A stretch of DNA of 21,393 nucleotides. Source: JACCZZ01 sp044227805. Its GTDB lineage: Bacteria > Bacteroidota > Bacteroidia > Chitinophagales > UBA10324. The translations under genes and the position numbers were made by a program. Of this stretch, positions 1 through 8,029 are shown piece after piece. The stretch covers positions 1 through 21,393 of the forward strand of contig JBGAWA010000078.1 in NCBI GenBank assembly GCA_044227805.1, in the 5' to 3' direction. Below the pieces are notes generated by a model. That model saw nothing but the letters and a program-made list of their open reading frames with translations. It was not told the origin of the DNA and ran no database searches. The stretch's first letter is position 1; each line of letters starts with the position of its first letter.

Positions 1-3000
1 CCGGATCCTCATTCTCCGCTCGCCTAAATAGGCACTATTGGCAGGAATAAAGATCAACCCGCTTTGTGTTCCCGTATCATAATTTGAAGAAGCAAAGACG
101 AATTCATCGGCATCATCAAAGTCGCCATCATTATTAAAATCTATCCAGACACCAAAACCCACCGGGTTATACAGAGGTCCTTCGAGTGTAATCGTGTAAC
201 TGCTGCCCACTTCCAGTGAAGTAGTGTTGGTCCCGGTTGGAGGGTATTTAATATATCCGTCGGCAGCACCATTACAGCCTGTGAGATTGGTCAGGGTATT
301 CAGTGTGACACCGTCGATAAAATAATACTGACAACCGTACAGACTTGTTGCAGAACAATACCCTATCTGGCGGTTACCGGGAGGCGTCGTAACCGTTGGT
401 GTTTGTGTTCCGGCGCTTCCGGTAAACTGCAATTGGCTGCAACTGACGTCAAGATAGTTTCCTAAAGTTGCAGTAGTTGAAACATCATAAGTAACCCAAA
501 AGTAATTGTTGCCCGTGTTCAGTGTCTGTGCACCTGAAACCGGTGCAGAAAGATCCGTTGCCGAGCCGAATAAGTTGGCCGTGGAGAATACCGGACTCTG
601 GCCGGTTGCATAAATTTTCACTCCGGTTACATCTGCAGGAAAATTGGTGGTGCCGGTGGAGGACAGCGTAATAGAAAATAAGTCTATTGGATTCAGTGTT
701 CCTTGTGTCACTACCTGGATGAGCATCATTTCCGCATCCGTCTCACCGACTACTACATCATGCAGATTATTTTGATAGGTGGTGCTTGTCTGGTACACCA
801 TATTCGTAGGTGCTGAAATAGTGATGGTATAATCCTCTGTTTCACCAAAATAAAACTGCGTGCAGGATTCATAATCAAACACGTTGGCGTATTCCTTCTC
901 GCGAACACGCATTCTCCTTTCGCCGACATAGGCCACATTATCCGGTATTGTTATTTCGCCACCTTGTGGCCCTGTTGTAGCGAAGGGAGAGGAATAGACA
1001 AACTCATCCGCATCATCAAAATCACCATCATTGTTATAATCGATCCAGACTCCAAAACCTACGGAGGCAAATTCAGGACCTTCCAGCGATATCAGGTAGG
1101 GGTTGCCCAGTTCAAGTGTAGTGGTATTGGTTCCGCTGGCCGGATATTTAATGTAACCGTCTGCGGCGCCATTACAGCCGGAACCTTGGTTTGATAACGT
1201 ATTTATTGAAACAGCATCAATCAAATAAAATCCGCAGCCGTAAATGCTGGTAGCCTGGCAATAACCCACCTGGCGATTACCGGCAGGCGCCGTGATGGCC
1301 GGCACATGTGTTCCACCTGCACCATTCATCACCACCTGCGTGCATTCTGCATCCAGGTAATCTCCTATCCCGGCGCTTGGCGTAATGTCGTATGTCACCC
1401 AGAAATGGTTAATGCCAGATATGAGTGTAACGTTTCCGGTAACCGGATTCGCCAGATTGGAACTGGAACCAAACAAAACAGCAGTAGAAAAACCCGGATC
1501 AGCACCGGTGTAATAGACTTTTACATTGGAAACATCATTCGCAAAGTTTGAAGTGCCATTGGAATTGATGGTCAGCGAGGTGAGGTTGAACGCGTTAACG
1601 CTTCCGGAAGTAACTACTTCAACGCTGATGATATCCTGGTCAACAGCGCCGGTCAGCACATCCAGCGTATTGTTCTGATAAGTGTTGGCTGACAGATAAA
1701 CCATGCTGGTGGAAGGTGTGATAGAAATGGTATAGTCTTCCGTTTCACCATACACCAGCGTGCTGCAATAGTCACTTGCCAAAGGCACGGTATTATAAAC
1801 GCAACGGATGCGCATACGGTGATCGCCCAGGTAAGCGGTATTATTCGGAATACTGATATTCCCGACAAAGATTTCAGTGCCGGGCGCAGGCGAAGCGTAC
1901 ACAAATTCATCCGCATCAGCGAAGTCAAGGTCATTATTAAAATCAATCCATACACCAAAGCCCTGGTTGAATTCCTGCCCTGCCTGCAGGGAAATCAGAT
2001 AGTTGCTTCCCAATTCCAGCGATGTCGTCAGATTGCCTGCGGGTGCGTAATAGATATAGTTATTATCATTCCCATTGCAGCCGCTGGCAAGATTGCTCAG
2101 GGTGTTAAGTGTTACGTTATCAATATAATCATTCGATGAACAGAGATTGCTGTAAGCCGGGTAACAATAGTTGACAAGCCGGAAACCAGCTGGTGAGGTA
2201 ACGGATGGCACCTGTGTGCCGGCGGAACCTGTCATTACCAGCTGTGTACAGGCAGCGTCGAGGGTATCGCCCAGCACCGCATCCGGAGAGATATCATACG
2301 TCACCCAAAAATAATTGGAGCCGGAGGAAAGAGTGGCATTTACCACTATCGGGGCCGAAAGATTTGTAGCAATTGCATATAACTGATCTGTATTGAACAG
2401 CGGGCTGGTTCCCGTGTAATAAACTTTCACCGCATCCACATCATTGGCAAAATTGGTGGTGCCACCGGAATTGATGGTAAGAGAAACCAGGTCAATCGGA
2501 TTGAGTCCTCCAATGGTATTTATCTGGATACCTATTATTTCCGCATCCTGCTCACCCAGCGACAATGCATCGAAATTTGATTGCAGCACTTCACTGGAAA
2601 CGTAAGCCATGCTGGTGGTAGCAGGCGATATCGTAACGGTGTAATCTTCCGTTTCACCATAGTTAAAGCTGGCACAGGACTCCGTTGGCAAAATGGTTGC
2701 GTTGTATTTGCACCGCACGCGCATGCGCCTCGCACCAATGTAATCCGGGTTAGAAGGAATCGTTATCGTTCCATTGAATACAGCATAGAGAAATTCATCC
2801 GGATCATCAAAGTCAAGATCGTTGTTGAGATCCATCCAAACGCCAAAACCCTGCGGCCATTGAATGCCAGACTGAAGGCTAATAGAATAGGAACTCCCGG
2901 ATTCGAGGCTGGTAGTCAATGATCCGGTAGGCAGGTACTCAATGTAATTATTAGCATTGCCATTGCAGCCTGTGCCGTTATTGGTCAGGCTGTTAAGGGT

Positions 3001-3138
3001 AATGTTATTGATAAAATCATTGGAACTGCACAGATTAAGAAATGATCCGGAGCAATATTGTGCTGCAACAGGTTTTGCCACTATCAGCAACAGGCAACCG
3101 AGGAGCTTCACTGAGCGGGAGTAAATGTTTTGTTTCAT
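1..3138 (-). CDS. Large secreted modular GEVED / BNR_assoc_N-like surface protein (3' end outside window)
   Basis: I read this frame without a stop from the ATG at 3138 to base 1, 1046 codons, so the C-terminus is outside the window. Residues 1-26 form a signal peptide (basic start, hydrophobic core, cleavage near VAAQ). Four GEVED-type units follow, recognised by FGVW(I/M)D.NND.DF.D.DEF ending near residues 116, 412, 713 and 1013, then GxxRMR(I/V)R and YGETEDYT. Between them lie three domains of about 150 residues with the pattern seen in BNR_assoc_N: GTxN/TTNF, VK(V/I)Y.TG, FG, then (Y/H)FWVTYD(I/V) and LD..C. The units have paired cysteines (YC...C...GCNG). Such proteins in Bacteroidota are usually exported and surface-attached or released, often by T9SS; a sorting domain would be expected past the left edge. 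Function is unknown; adhesion or carbohydrate binding is a guess. ATG 3138 is chosen because the signal peptide begins there and an in-frame stop lies just upstream. Confidence 0.9.
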   Translation of the reverse strand, partial: MKQNIYSRSVKLLGCLLLIVAKPVAAQYCSGSFLNLCSSNDFINNITLNSLTNNGTGCNGNANNYIEYLPTGSLTTSLESGSSYSISLQSGIQWPQGFGVWMDLNNDLDFDDPDEFLYAVFNGTITIPSNPDYIGARRMRVRCKYNATILPTESCASFNYGETEDYTVTISPATTSMAYVSSEVLQSNFDALSLGEQDAEIIGIQINTIGGLNPIDLVSLTINSGGTTNFANDVDAVKVYYTGTSPLFNTDQLYAIATNLSAPIVVNATLSSGSNYFWVTYDISPDAVLGDTLDAACTQLVMTGSAGTQVPSVTSPAGFRLVNYCYPAYSNLCSSNDYIDNVTLNTLSNLASGCNGNDNNYIYYAPAGNLTTSLELGSNYLISLQAGQEFNQGFGVWIDFNNDLDFADADEFVYASPAPGTEIFVGNISIPNNTAYLGDHRMRIRCVYNTVPLASDYCSTLVYGETEDYTISITPSTSMVYLSANTYQNNTLDVLTGAVDQDIISVEVVTSGSVNAFNLTSLTINSNGTSNFANDVSNVKVYYTGADPGFSTAVLFGSSSNLANPVTGNVTLISGINHFWVTYDITPSAGIGDYLDAECTQVVMNGAGGTHVPAITAPAGNRQVGYCQATSIYGCGFYLIDAVSINTLSNQGSGCNGAADGYIKYPASGTNTTTLELGNPYLISLEGPEFASVGFGVWIDYNNDGDFDDADEFVYSSPFATTGPQGGEITIPDNVAYVGERRMRVREKEYANVFDYESCTQFYFGETEDYTITISAPTNMVYQTSTTYQNNLHDVVVGETDAEMMLIQVVTQGTLNPIDLFSITLSSTGTTNFPADVTGVKIYATGQSPVFSTANLFGSATDLSAPVSGAQTLNTGNNYFWVTYDVSTTATLGNYLDVSCSQLQFTGSAGTQTPTVTTPPGNRQIGYCSATSLYGCQYYFIDGVTLNTLTNLTGCNGAADGYIKYPPTGTNTTSLEVGSSYTITLEGPLYNPVGFGVWIDFNNDGDFDDADEFVFASSNYDTGTQSGLIFIPANSAYLGERRMRIR
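100..3060 (-). repeat. In-frame tandem repeat of about 900 bp (GEVED + BNR_assoc_N-like module)
   Basis: The segment encoding DEF at the end of the FGVW motif recurs at about 2793, 1905, 1002 and 102, giving periods of 888, 903 and 900 bp, all multiples of three. Each period codes for one GEVED domain and one BNR_assoc_N-like domain. Units 1 and 2 (nearest the N-terminus) share the CSSND start and TTSLE.GS, while units 3 and 4 share YC.ATS.YGC, GCNGAADGYIKYP and GTNTT. This points to duplication within the gene in at least two steps. Confidence 0.85.
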
Positions 3139-3359
3139 GAATGTTCATTTAATGGTTGGAGATGGCTAATACATTATGGTTTGACGGAAGTCTATAAAGC
3201 AACATGAACGATGGGTGGCTGAAGCTTAGATGACCTTGGTAAACTGAAAAGTAAACTTAAGATTAATTGCTTAAAACCGTATTTCGAAGCTCAAAAAAAT
3301 GAAATCGGATTAGTTATTAAGGGGGCGGAAAATTCAAACTGCCGGAGAAGATGCAATGT

Positions 3360-4586
3360 TCAGAGTTTTGCATAAAGAATACCGGCCACCAATGCCATTA
3401 TCACCAGCACGGGAGCTTTGATCCTGGTAAATTCAAGTAATAAAAAAGTGATCACTACCACTCCCATATTGATCCAGAGAAACTGAAGGTTGGAATAAAG
3501 TATAACAGCCGCAGCAAGCACGAGCCCTACCGATGCCGCATTAATACCGATCAGAGATTTTCTTACAAAAGCGAAGTTCTTGGCATATTGCCAGAAAGGA
3601 TAAACGATAAACGCGATGAGTGTGCCCGGTAGAAAGATGGCCACTATCCCGATAACGCATCCGCCAAACTGTGAGGTAGCACCCATGCCTTTCAGGGCCA
3701 TGCCGCCGGTAAACGCCGCCAGCGCAAAAGAAGGGCCCGGCAAAGCCTGGTTGATGGCAAGACCTGAAAGAAAATCGGATGCTGAAATATAATGATGGTG
3801 CTTAACGAACTGTTCAAACATCATCGGAACCAGCACGCTGCCGCCGCCGAATGTAAGTGCACCAAACCGGAAGAAGTTTTCAAACAAGACAAATGGTTTT
3901 CCCTTTGTGACTAATGCAAGTATGCCTGCCAGCAGAAAAACGCTAAAAAAAATCGCCACACCACGATAGGCATGCTTCCATTTCACCTTCTGCAGTTCAT
4001 CCGTTGTGGTTGATGGCTGCTGTTGGGGAAAGCCATAGACCTCGTCTTCCTTCTCTTTATGTGTAATATTGGTTACGATGGCGGCTCCTAACAAAATAAG
4101 TGGAAATGTCCAAGGTGTGGTGACCGCCAGCGCAGCGGCAATGGCCAGCAGCATGATAGAAATACCGGTTCTGTTGTTGACTACATGGAGTCCCATCCGG
4201 AACCCTGCCTGTGCTATGACACCGATAGCCATTGGCTGAATGAACAGCAGAAAATCGGTCGGCATGTTACGAGTTTCAAAAGTTGAAAACACGGCAACGA
4301 GCAATGACATAATTAATGAAGCGGGCAGTATCCAGATCAGCAGCGCAAGAATCGCCATGATCACATTCCATTTCTTTTGCGTCAGCACAATAATAGTTTG
4401 TGTGGAAGCCGGACCCGGCAGCATCTGGCAGAGCGCATTCACTTCCAGCAGTTCATGCTGCGTGAAGTAGCGGCGTTTTGCAACCAGAATATTATTCATC
4501 ACCGCCAAATGTCCTTGCGGGCCACCGAAGGAAGTGACAGCCACCAGGAATATATCCTTCAGATAGATCAGGGCCCTGGGCCTCAT
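3360..4586 (-). CDS. chrA: Chromate transporter, two-domain ChrA (CHR family)
   Basis: Integral membrane protein of 408 residues, the usual length of two-domain CHR proteins. The two homologous halves are clear: half one (about 8-172) has FGGPQGH at 20-26 and CQMLPGPASTQ at 53-63; half two (about 207-405) has FGALTFGGGS at 241-250 and INQALPGPS at 278-286. Between them is a short charged, glutamine-rich loop (about 176-205). Characterised members export chromate, probably with a counter-ion; many uncharacterised homologues may carry other oxyanions, so the substrate is not proven. It begins 7 bp after the stop of the upstream 2OG-Fe(II) oxygenase gene, so the two are almost certainly cotranscribed. 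ATG 4586 is chosen because it lies just after that stop and precedes the first conserved helix. No clear Shine-Dalgarno is present, which is normal in this phylum. Confidence 0.9.
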   Translation of the reverse strand: MRPRALIYLKDIFLVAVTSFGGPQGHLAVMNNILVAKRRYFTQHELLEVNALCQMLPGPASTQTIIVLTQKKWNVIMAILALLIWILPASLIMSLLVAVFSTFETRNMPTDFLLFIQPMAIGVIAQAGFRMGLHVVNNRTGISIMLLAIAAALAVTTPWTFPLILLGAAIVTNITHKEKEDEVYGFPQQQPSTTTDELQKVKWKHAYRGVAIFFSVFLLAGILALVTKGKPFVLFENFFRFGALTFGGGSVLVPMMFEQFVKHHHYISASDFLSGLAINQALPGPSFALAAFTGGMALKGMGATSQFGGCVIGIVAIFLPGTLIAFIVYPFWQYAKNFAFVRKSLIGINAASVGLVLAAAVILYSNLQFLWINMGVVVITFLLLEFTRIKAPVLVIMALVAGILYAKL

Positions 4587-4593
4587 CAGCTGA

Positions 4594-5547
4594 TCATTTA
4601 TTTTTTTTCAAACCAATTTCTATCAACCGCTCATCGAGGTACTCGCCGGCGGAGATGGGATCGTACTTGCGGGAATTTTCAAGCGAGATGCAGGAACCGA
4701 GACAATCGAGCCGCATTTCCGAACGGGGATGAAGGAAGAAGGGAATGGAGTACCGCGACGTGCCCCATAATTCTTTGGGGGGGTTTACCACGCGGTGGGT
4801 TGTTGACTTAAGCCTGTCGTTGGTGAGCCGTTGCAACATATCCCCAACGTTTACCACAATCTGGCCAGGCATCGCTGTCACCGGCACCCATTCTTCGTCC
4901 CTCGTATAAATTTCAAGTCCTTCTGCCGAAGCGCCCACGAGCAATGTGATGAGATTGATGTCTTCATGTTGTTCTGCACGCAACGCCGACTTTGGATCGC
5001 CGGTAATGGGTGGGTAATGAATAGCACGCAGGATACTGTTGCCGTTATGTATCTTCTTATCAAAATAAATTTCCGGCAGGTCAAGATACAGGGCGATGGC
5101 ACGCATCAGGTAGCCGCCAGCTATTTCAAAACTCTTATAGGCATTGATATTTACTTCATTGAAACCCGGCAGCTCCGATACCCAGACATTATCCGGATAT
5201 TCCTTCCTGATGGGATCATCATCCATCACCATCTGTCCGAACTGAAAAAATTCCTTCAGATCCGCCACCTTACTTCCTTTGGCATGCTCTCTACCGAAAG
5301 ACGTATATCCGCGCTGACCGGCGAGGTCTGCCCTTTCGTACTTGAATTTGATTTCATCAGGCAGGGAGAAAAAAGCTTTTACTTCACGATATAGTTCTTC
5401 AATCATTTTATCATTGATGCCATGATTTTTAACCGTTACAAATCCTACCGTATGATAGGCATCACCCAACTCTCTGATAAAACTGCGTTTCTTTTCAGGT
5501 GTTCCGGAAATAAAATCTGACAAGTCGACAACTGGTACATGCTCCAT
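4594..5547 (-). CDS. 2-oxoglutarate/Fe(II)-dependent oxygenase, isopenicillin N synthase-like
   Basis: 317 residues, the standard size for the IPNS-like 2OG-Fe(II) oxygenases. A DIOX_N domain (about 4-110) starts with VPVVDLSDF and contains GFVTVKNHGI. The double-stranded beta-helix core (about 168-275) holds the metal triad His194-x-Asp196 (QHED) and His251 (STTHRVV), and the 2OG-binding Arg265-x-Ser267 (RYS). All catalytic residues are present, so the enzyme should be active. Family members hydroxylate or oxidatively cyclise small molecules; the substrate cannot be told from sequence. It is the first gene of a two-gene operon with chrA, 7 bp apart. I see no convincing TAnnTTTG promoter with a -33 partner upstream, only a near match (TAGTTTTA) about 40 bp before the ATG. 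Confidence 0.9.
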   Translation of the reverse strand: MEHVPVVDLSDFISGTPEKKRSFIRELGDAYHTVGFVTVKNHGINDKMIEELYREVKAFFSLPDEIKFKYERADLAGQRGYTSFGREHAKGSKVADLKEFFQFGQMVMDDDPIRKEYPDNVWVSELPGFNEVNINAYKSFEIAGGYLMRAIALYLDLPEIYFDKKIHNGNSILRAIHYPPITGDPKSALRAEQHEDINLITLLVGASAEGLEIYTRDEEWVPVTAMPGQIVVNVGDMLQRLTNDRLKSTTHRVVNPPKELWGTSRYSIPFFLHPRSEMRLDCLGSCISLENSRKYDPISAGEYLDERLIEIGLKKNK

Positions 5548-5672
5548 GGCTTACTGTTTAATTTTCATTGAATGTAAAACTAAGAGAAGAAATTGGAAAG
5601 TGAAACGAAGATTTGACGGAGAAAAAAATGATGCCGTCCGCAAAATCACTCAACATTTTCCACCTGAAAAAA

Positions 5673-6722
5673 TCACCGTATGGGTTTGTACTTTGATTCC
5701 GTCAGTATTTTCTGCGCATCCTGTTCATCCATGAGTTGCTGCAGTGTGAGGCCTTTATTTTTTTGCATGAAGGCGGTAACGATCCTCCAGCCTACCCAGC
5801 TTCCGATATTACCGGGTGCCGCTTCCGGCATTCCGGAAGTGGAAGGACCTTCGGATACATATTTTGAATACAGCAGCGGATCAGGGTTGTACAATAATTT
5901 CTTTTCAATAAAAAATTTCCATATCTCCGGCTCATTCCCGATGCACCATTGCAGATCAGCCTGGGTATAACCGGTGATGATGGAATCAGCGGTGGCAGGC
6001 AGTACCTGCCGTTGCAGAAAAAGAATTTTCCCGTTATAAATCATGGCATCGAGCAGTTTCTTGCCGGAAGTGCTGAATTCAAAATTCGCAGTGGCCATCA
6101 CATGCATGCAATTACTGACCATATAGTCGGGCGTAAAACGGCGCAGCAGGTACTGAGGCACCGGTGTTGTTTCATACTTATAAAAACCGGAACCCGGCCC
6201 GAGGTATTTATCAAGACTGATGCACAGCAGGTCATTGCCGATCGTAAAGGCAGGAGGCGCATTGAGGAGCGTACTCACTTCCGGAATGATGGCCTGCGGG
6301 AAATAATATTTATAATATCGAAATCCCTCTTGAAGATTTTGTTCAAAATCCGTCAAGTCAGCGAACCGCACCATCGTGGAATCGTACAGCGCTTTTGAAT
6401 ACGGTGACTGTACATACTGCCAGACACTGTCTTTCCAGGCTGTTCCCGTATCCGTTTCAAGGTTCCATCCACCGATTTCATTGAAATAAAATGGAAACAA
6501 AACAGGATATTTTTTGAGGAGCGAATCAATCTGTGCAGGATACCCGGATGCGCTGAGTGAAAACAAATCCTTCTCCATTCGTTTTATTTTCATTTCAACC
6601 TGCACACCCGAAATATCAGGGGCTGTTGCGGTGTGGCAAGATGCCACCGCAAGAAGCGCTGCCCCTATCCATAACTTAGCTGAAAAAAAACAACAACTAT
6701 AGGAATTAAACATCCGATTCAT
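5673..6722 (-). CDS. gldB: Gliding motility lipoprotein GldB
   Basis: 349 residues with a lipoprotein signal peptide; the lipobox VASC puts the lipidated cysteine at residue 29. The body matches the GldB family: PVLFPFYFNEIGG near the N-terminal third, DLTDFEQNLQEGFRYYKYYFP, and the C-terminal YVSEGPSTSGMPEAAPGNIG followed by SWVGWRIV. GldB is an essential gliding component in Flavobacterium johnsoniae, where the Gld lipoproteins work at the cell envelope together with the T9SS; its biochemical role is not known. It starts 11 bp after the stop of the paaG-like gene and is probably cotranscribed with it. The start may be ATG 6722 or the in-frame ATG at 6713; both leave a complete signal peptide. 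The presence of T9SS cargo genes in the same window fits. Confidence 0.88.
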   Translation of the reverse strand: MNRMFNSYSCCFFSAKLWIGAALLAVASCHTATAPDISGVQVEMKIKRMEKDLFSLSASGYPAQIDSLLKKYPVLFPFYFNEIGGWNLETDTGTAWKDSVWQYVQSPYSKALYDSTMVRFADLTDFEQNLQEGFRYYKYYFPQAIIPEVSTLLNAPPAFTIGNDLLCISLDKYLGPGSGFYKYETTPVPQYLLRRFTPDYMVSNCMHVMATANFEFSTSGKKLLDAMIYNGKILFLQRQVLPATADSIITGYTQADLQWCIGNEPEIWKFFIEKKLLYNPDPLLYSKYVSEGPSTSGMPEAAPGNIGSWVGWRIVTAFMQKNKGLTLQQLMDEQDAQKILTESKYKPIR

Positions 6723-6733
6723 GCACGTCCATT

Positions 6734-7498
6734 TTATTCACCGCTGAATTGTGGTTTGCGCTTTTGTAAAAAGGCGGCAATGCCTTCTTTGCTGTCGGCA
6801 GACGCCGCGGCGATATCCTGGCAATAAGCTTCATAATCAAGCATGGCGTCGAGGTCGCATTGCATAGATTTATTGAGCATCTTTTTCATGAGCCCGATAG
6901 CTTTTGTGGGAGCGTTGGCATAATAGTCGGACACTTCCTGTATGGCAGCATCTAACTGATCCATCGGAACCGCCTTTTTAATCAACCCCATTGCAGCGGC
7001 TTCCGCGGCGCCCACTTTCCTGCCTGTGGTGGCCAGGTCAAATGCCATGGCGGAACCTACGAGTCGCGGAAGAAAATAACTTGAGCCCGAATCGAGCACC
7101 AGGCCGATATTGATAAAGATTTCGGAGAGCGAAGCTCCTTCAGCGGCGATCACCACATCGCAGGCAAGCGCCAATGAACAGCCGGCACCAGCAGCCACAC
7201 CATTTAAACGACCGATTACCGGTTTCGGCATATTCCTGATTTGCCTGATCACAGGATGGTAACCGTTGTGCAGCGATTCCGATATATTCCGGTTTGGATT
7301 TGCCATCACCTCTTTTAAATCCTGCCCGGAACAAAAGGCTTTGCCCGCACCGGTGATCACTACTACGCGAATGGCAGCTTGCTTTTCCGCTTCCTTCAAG
7401 GCTTGCAGCAGTTCTTTCCGCAGCAGGTCATTGAATACATTGTACACTTCAGGACGATTCAGCGTGATAGTAGCCTTTGGCAGGATGGTTTCGAACAT
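6734..7498 (-). CDS. paaG: Enoyl-CoA hydratase/isomerase, PaaG type (ring 1,2-epoxyphenylacetyl-CoA isomerase-like)
   Basis: 254-residue crotonase-fold protein. The oxyanion-hole segments are FCSGQDL (55-61) and NGVAAGAG (99-106). Only one acidic residue lies in the second catalytic segment, Asp136 in GLVLDSGS, with no glutamate at the hydratase position; this and the C-terminal SADSKEGIAAFL...PQFSGE are typical of PaaG. PaaG isomerises the ring epoxide of phenylacetyl-CoA to an oxepin in aerobic phenylacetate breakdown. No other paa gene is in the window, so the physiological role is inferred and another acyl-CoA isomerase role remains possible. The start at ATG 7498 gives an N-terminus 5-8 residues shorter than usual before TITLNRP; a stop lies six codons upstream, so no longer start exists. 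It is followed after 11 bp by gldB. Confidence 0.8.
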   Translation of the reverse strand: MFETILPKATITLNRPEVYNVFNDLLRKELLQALKEAEKQAAIRVVVITGAGKAFCSGQDLKEVMANPNRNISESLHNGYHPVIRQIRNMPKPVIGRLNGVAAGAGCSLALACDVVIAAEGASLSEIFINIGLVLDSGSSYFLPRLVGSAMAFDLATTGRKVGAAEAAAMGLIKKAVPMDQLDAAIQEVSDYYANAPTKAIGLMKKMLNKSMQCDLDAMLDYEAYCQDIAAASADSKEGIAAFLQKRKPQFSGE

Positions 7499-7975
7499 GC
7501 TTATGAATTTATTTTATTCAACGCTTTAAGGAATAATTTGTGAAAAGGGGATGAAGTCTATACCTCATTTTTATTATCAAAGAAATCTTTAATTGTCATG
7601 CAGCCTCTTTTATCTGTATGATTCATTTTCTTATGCGACTGCACTCATCCTGGCATCCTTACATACAGCACTTTTCAGTAACAGCGGTAAATATAATCAA
7701 CGTCGTCGGCAGTGATAGCGTATGGGATGACCCTGCAAAGAAATTTTCGGTATAAAAAAATAATAACTACATCAAGATCGTAGCTAACGCGTTGCCGCAA
7801 CAAAAAAATGATGCTGCGGTTGTCCATAGGGCTTCATCACCAATAAGCTTCCATGTCAACCATCAACACTTTGTTCACTTGCCGGCGCCGGTTTGGCAGC
7901 CATCATCCTTCCTCAAAATCAATCTGCGCCCGCTGAAGTCAATGCACAAAGACATACTGCTAAAAGGTCCCACGC
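7499..7975. other. Intergenic region between divergent paaG-like and lipoprotein genes
   Basis: About 480 bp before the lipoprotein promoter contain no convincing complete gene. I see a near-palindromic CCGGCGCCGG at about 7880, and a possible fragment of a small gene (see the finding at 7853). No tRNA-like cloverleaf, no terminator with a T-run and no clear TAnnTTTG box for the minus-strand operon were found. Confidence 0.5.
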
Positions 7976-8006
7976 TTGACATTGAAAGCAAAGAAAATTA
8001 CATTTG
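7976..8006 (+). promoter_or_regulatory. Bacteroidota-type promoter for the lipoprotein gene
   Basis: TTG at 7976-7978 (-33 element), a 20 nt spacer, then TACATTTG at 7999-8006, a perfect match to the TAnnTTTG -7 element of Bacteroidota. The ATG at 8030 follows about 24 nt after the -7 box, a usual short leader. This decides the start of the gene: the TTG that would open a longer reading frame at 7976 is most likely the -33 box. Confidence 0.7.
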
Positions 8007-8029
8007 AGGAAACAACCATTCAAATCCTC

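Noticed and set aside
1653..2738. Short open frames on both strands inside the large GEVED gene
   Set aside because: They are in other frames of an open frame that has signal peptide and clear domain motifs through its whole length.
100..3060. Regular repeats suggesting a CRISPR array or satellite
   Set aside because: The 900-bp repeats are in frame and encode GEVED and BNR_assoc_N-like domains; there are no short repeats with unique spacers.
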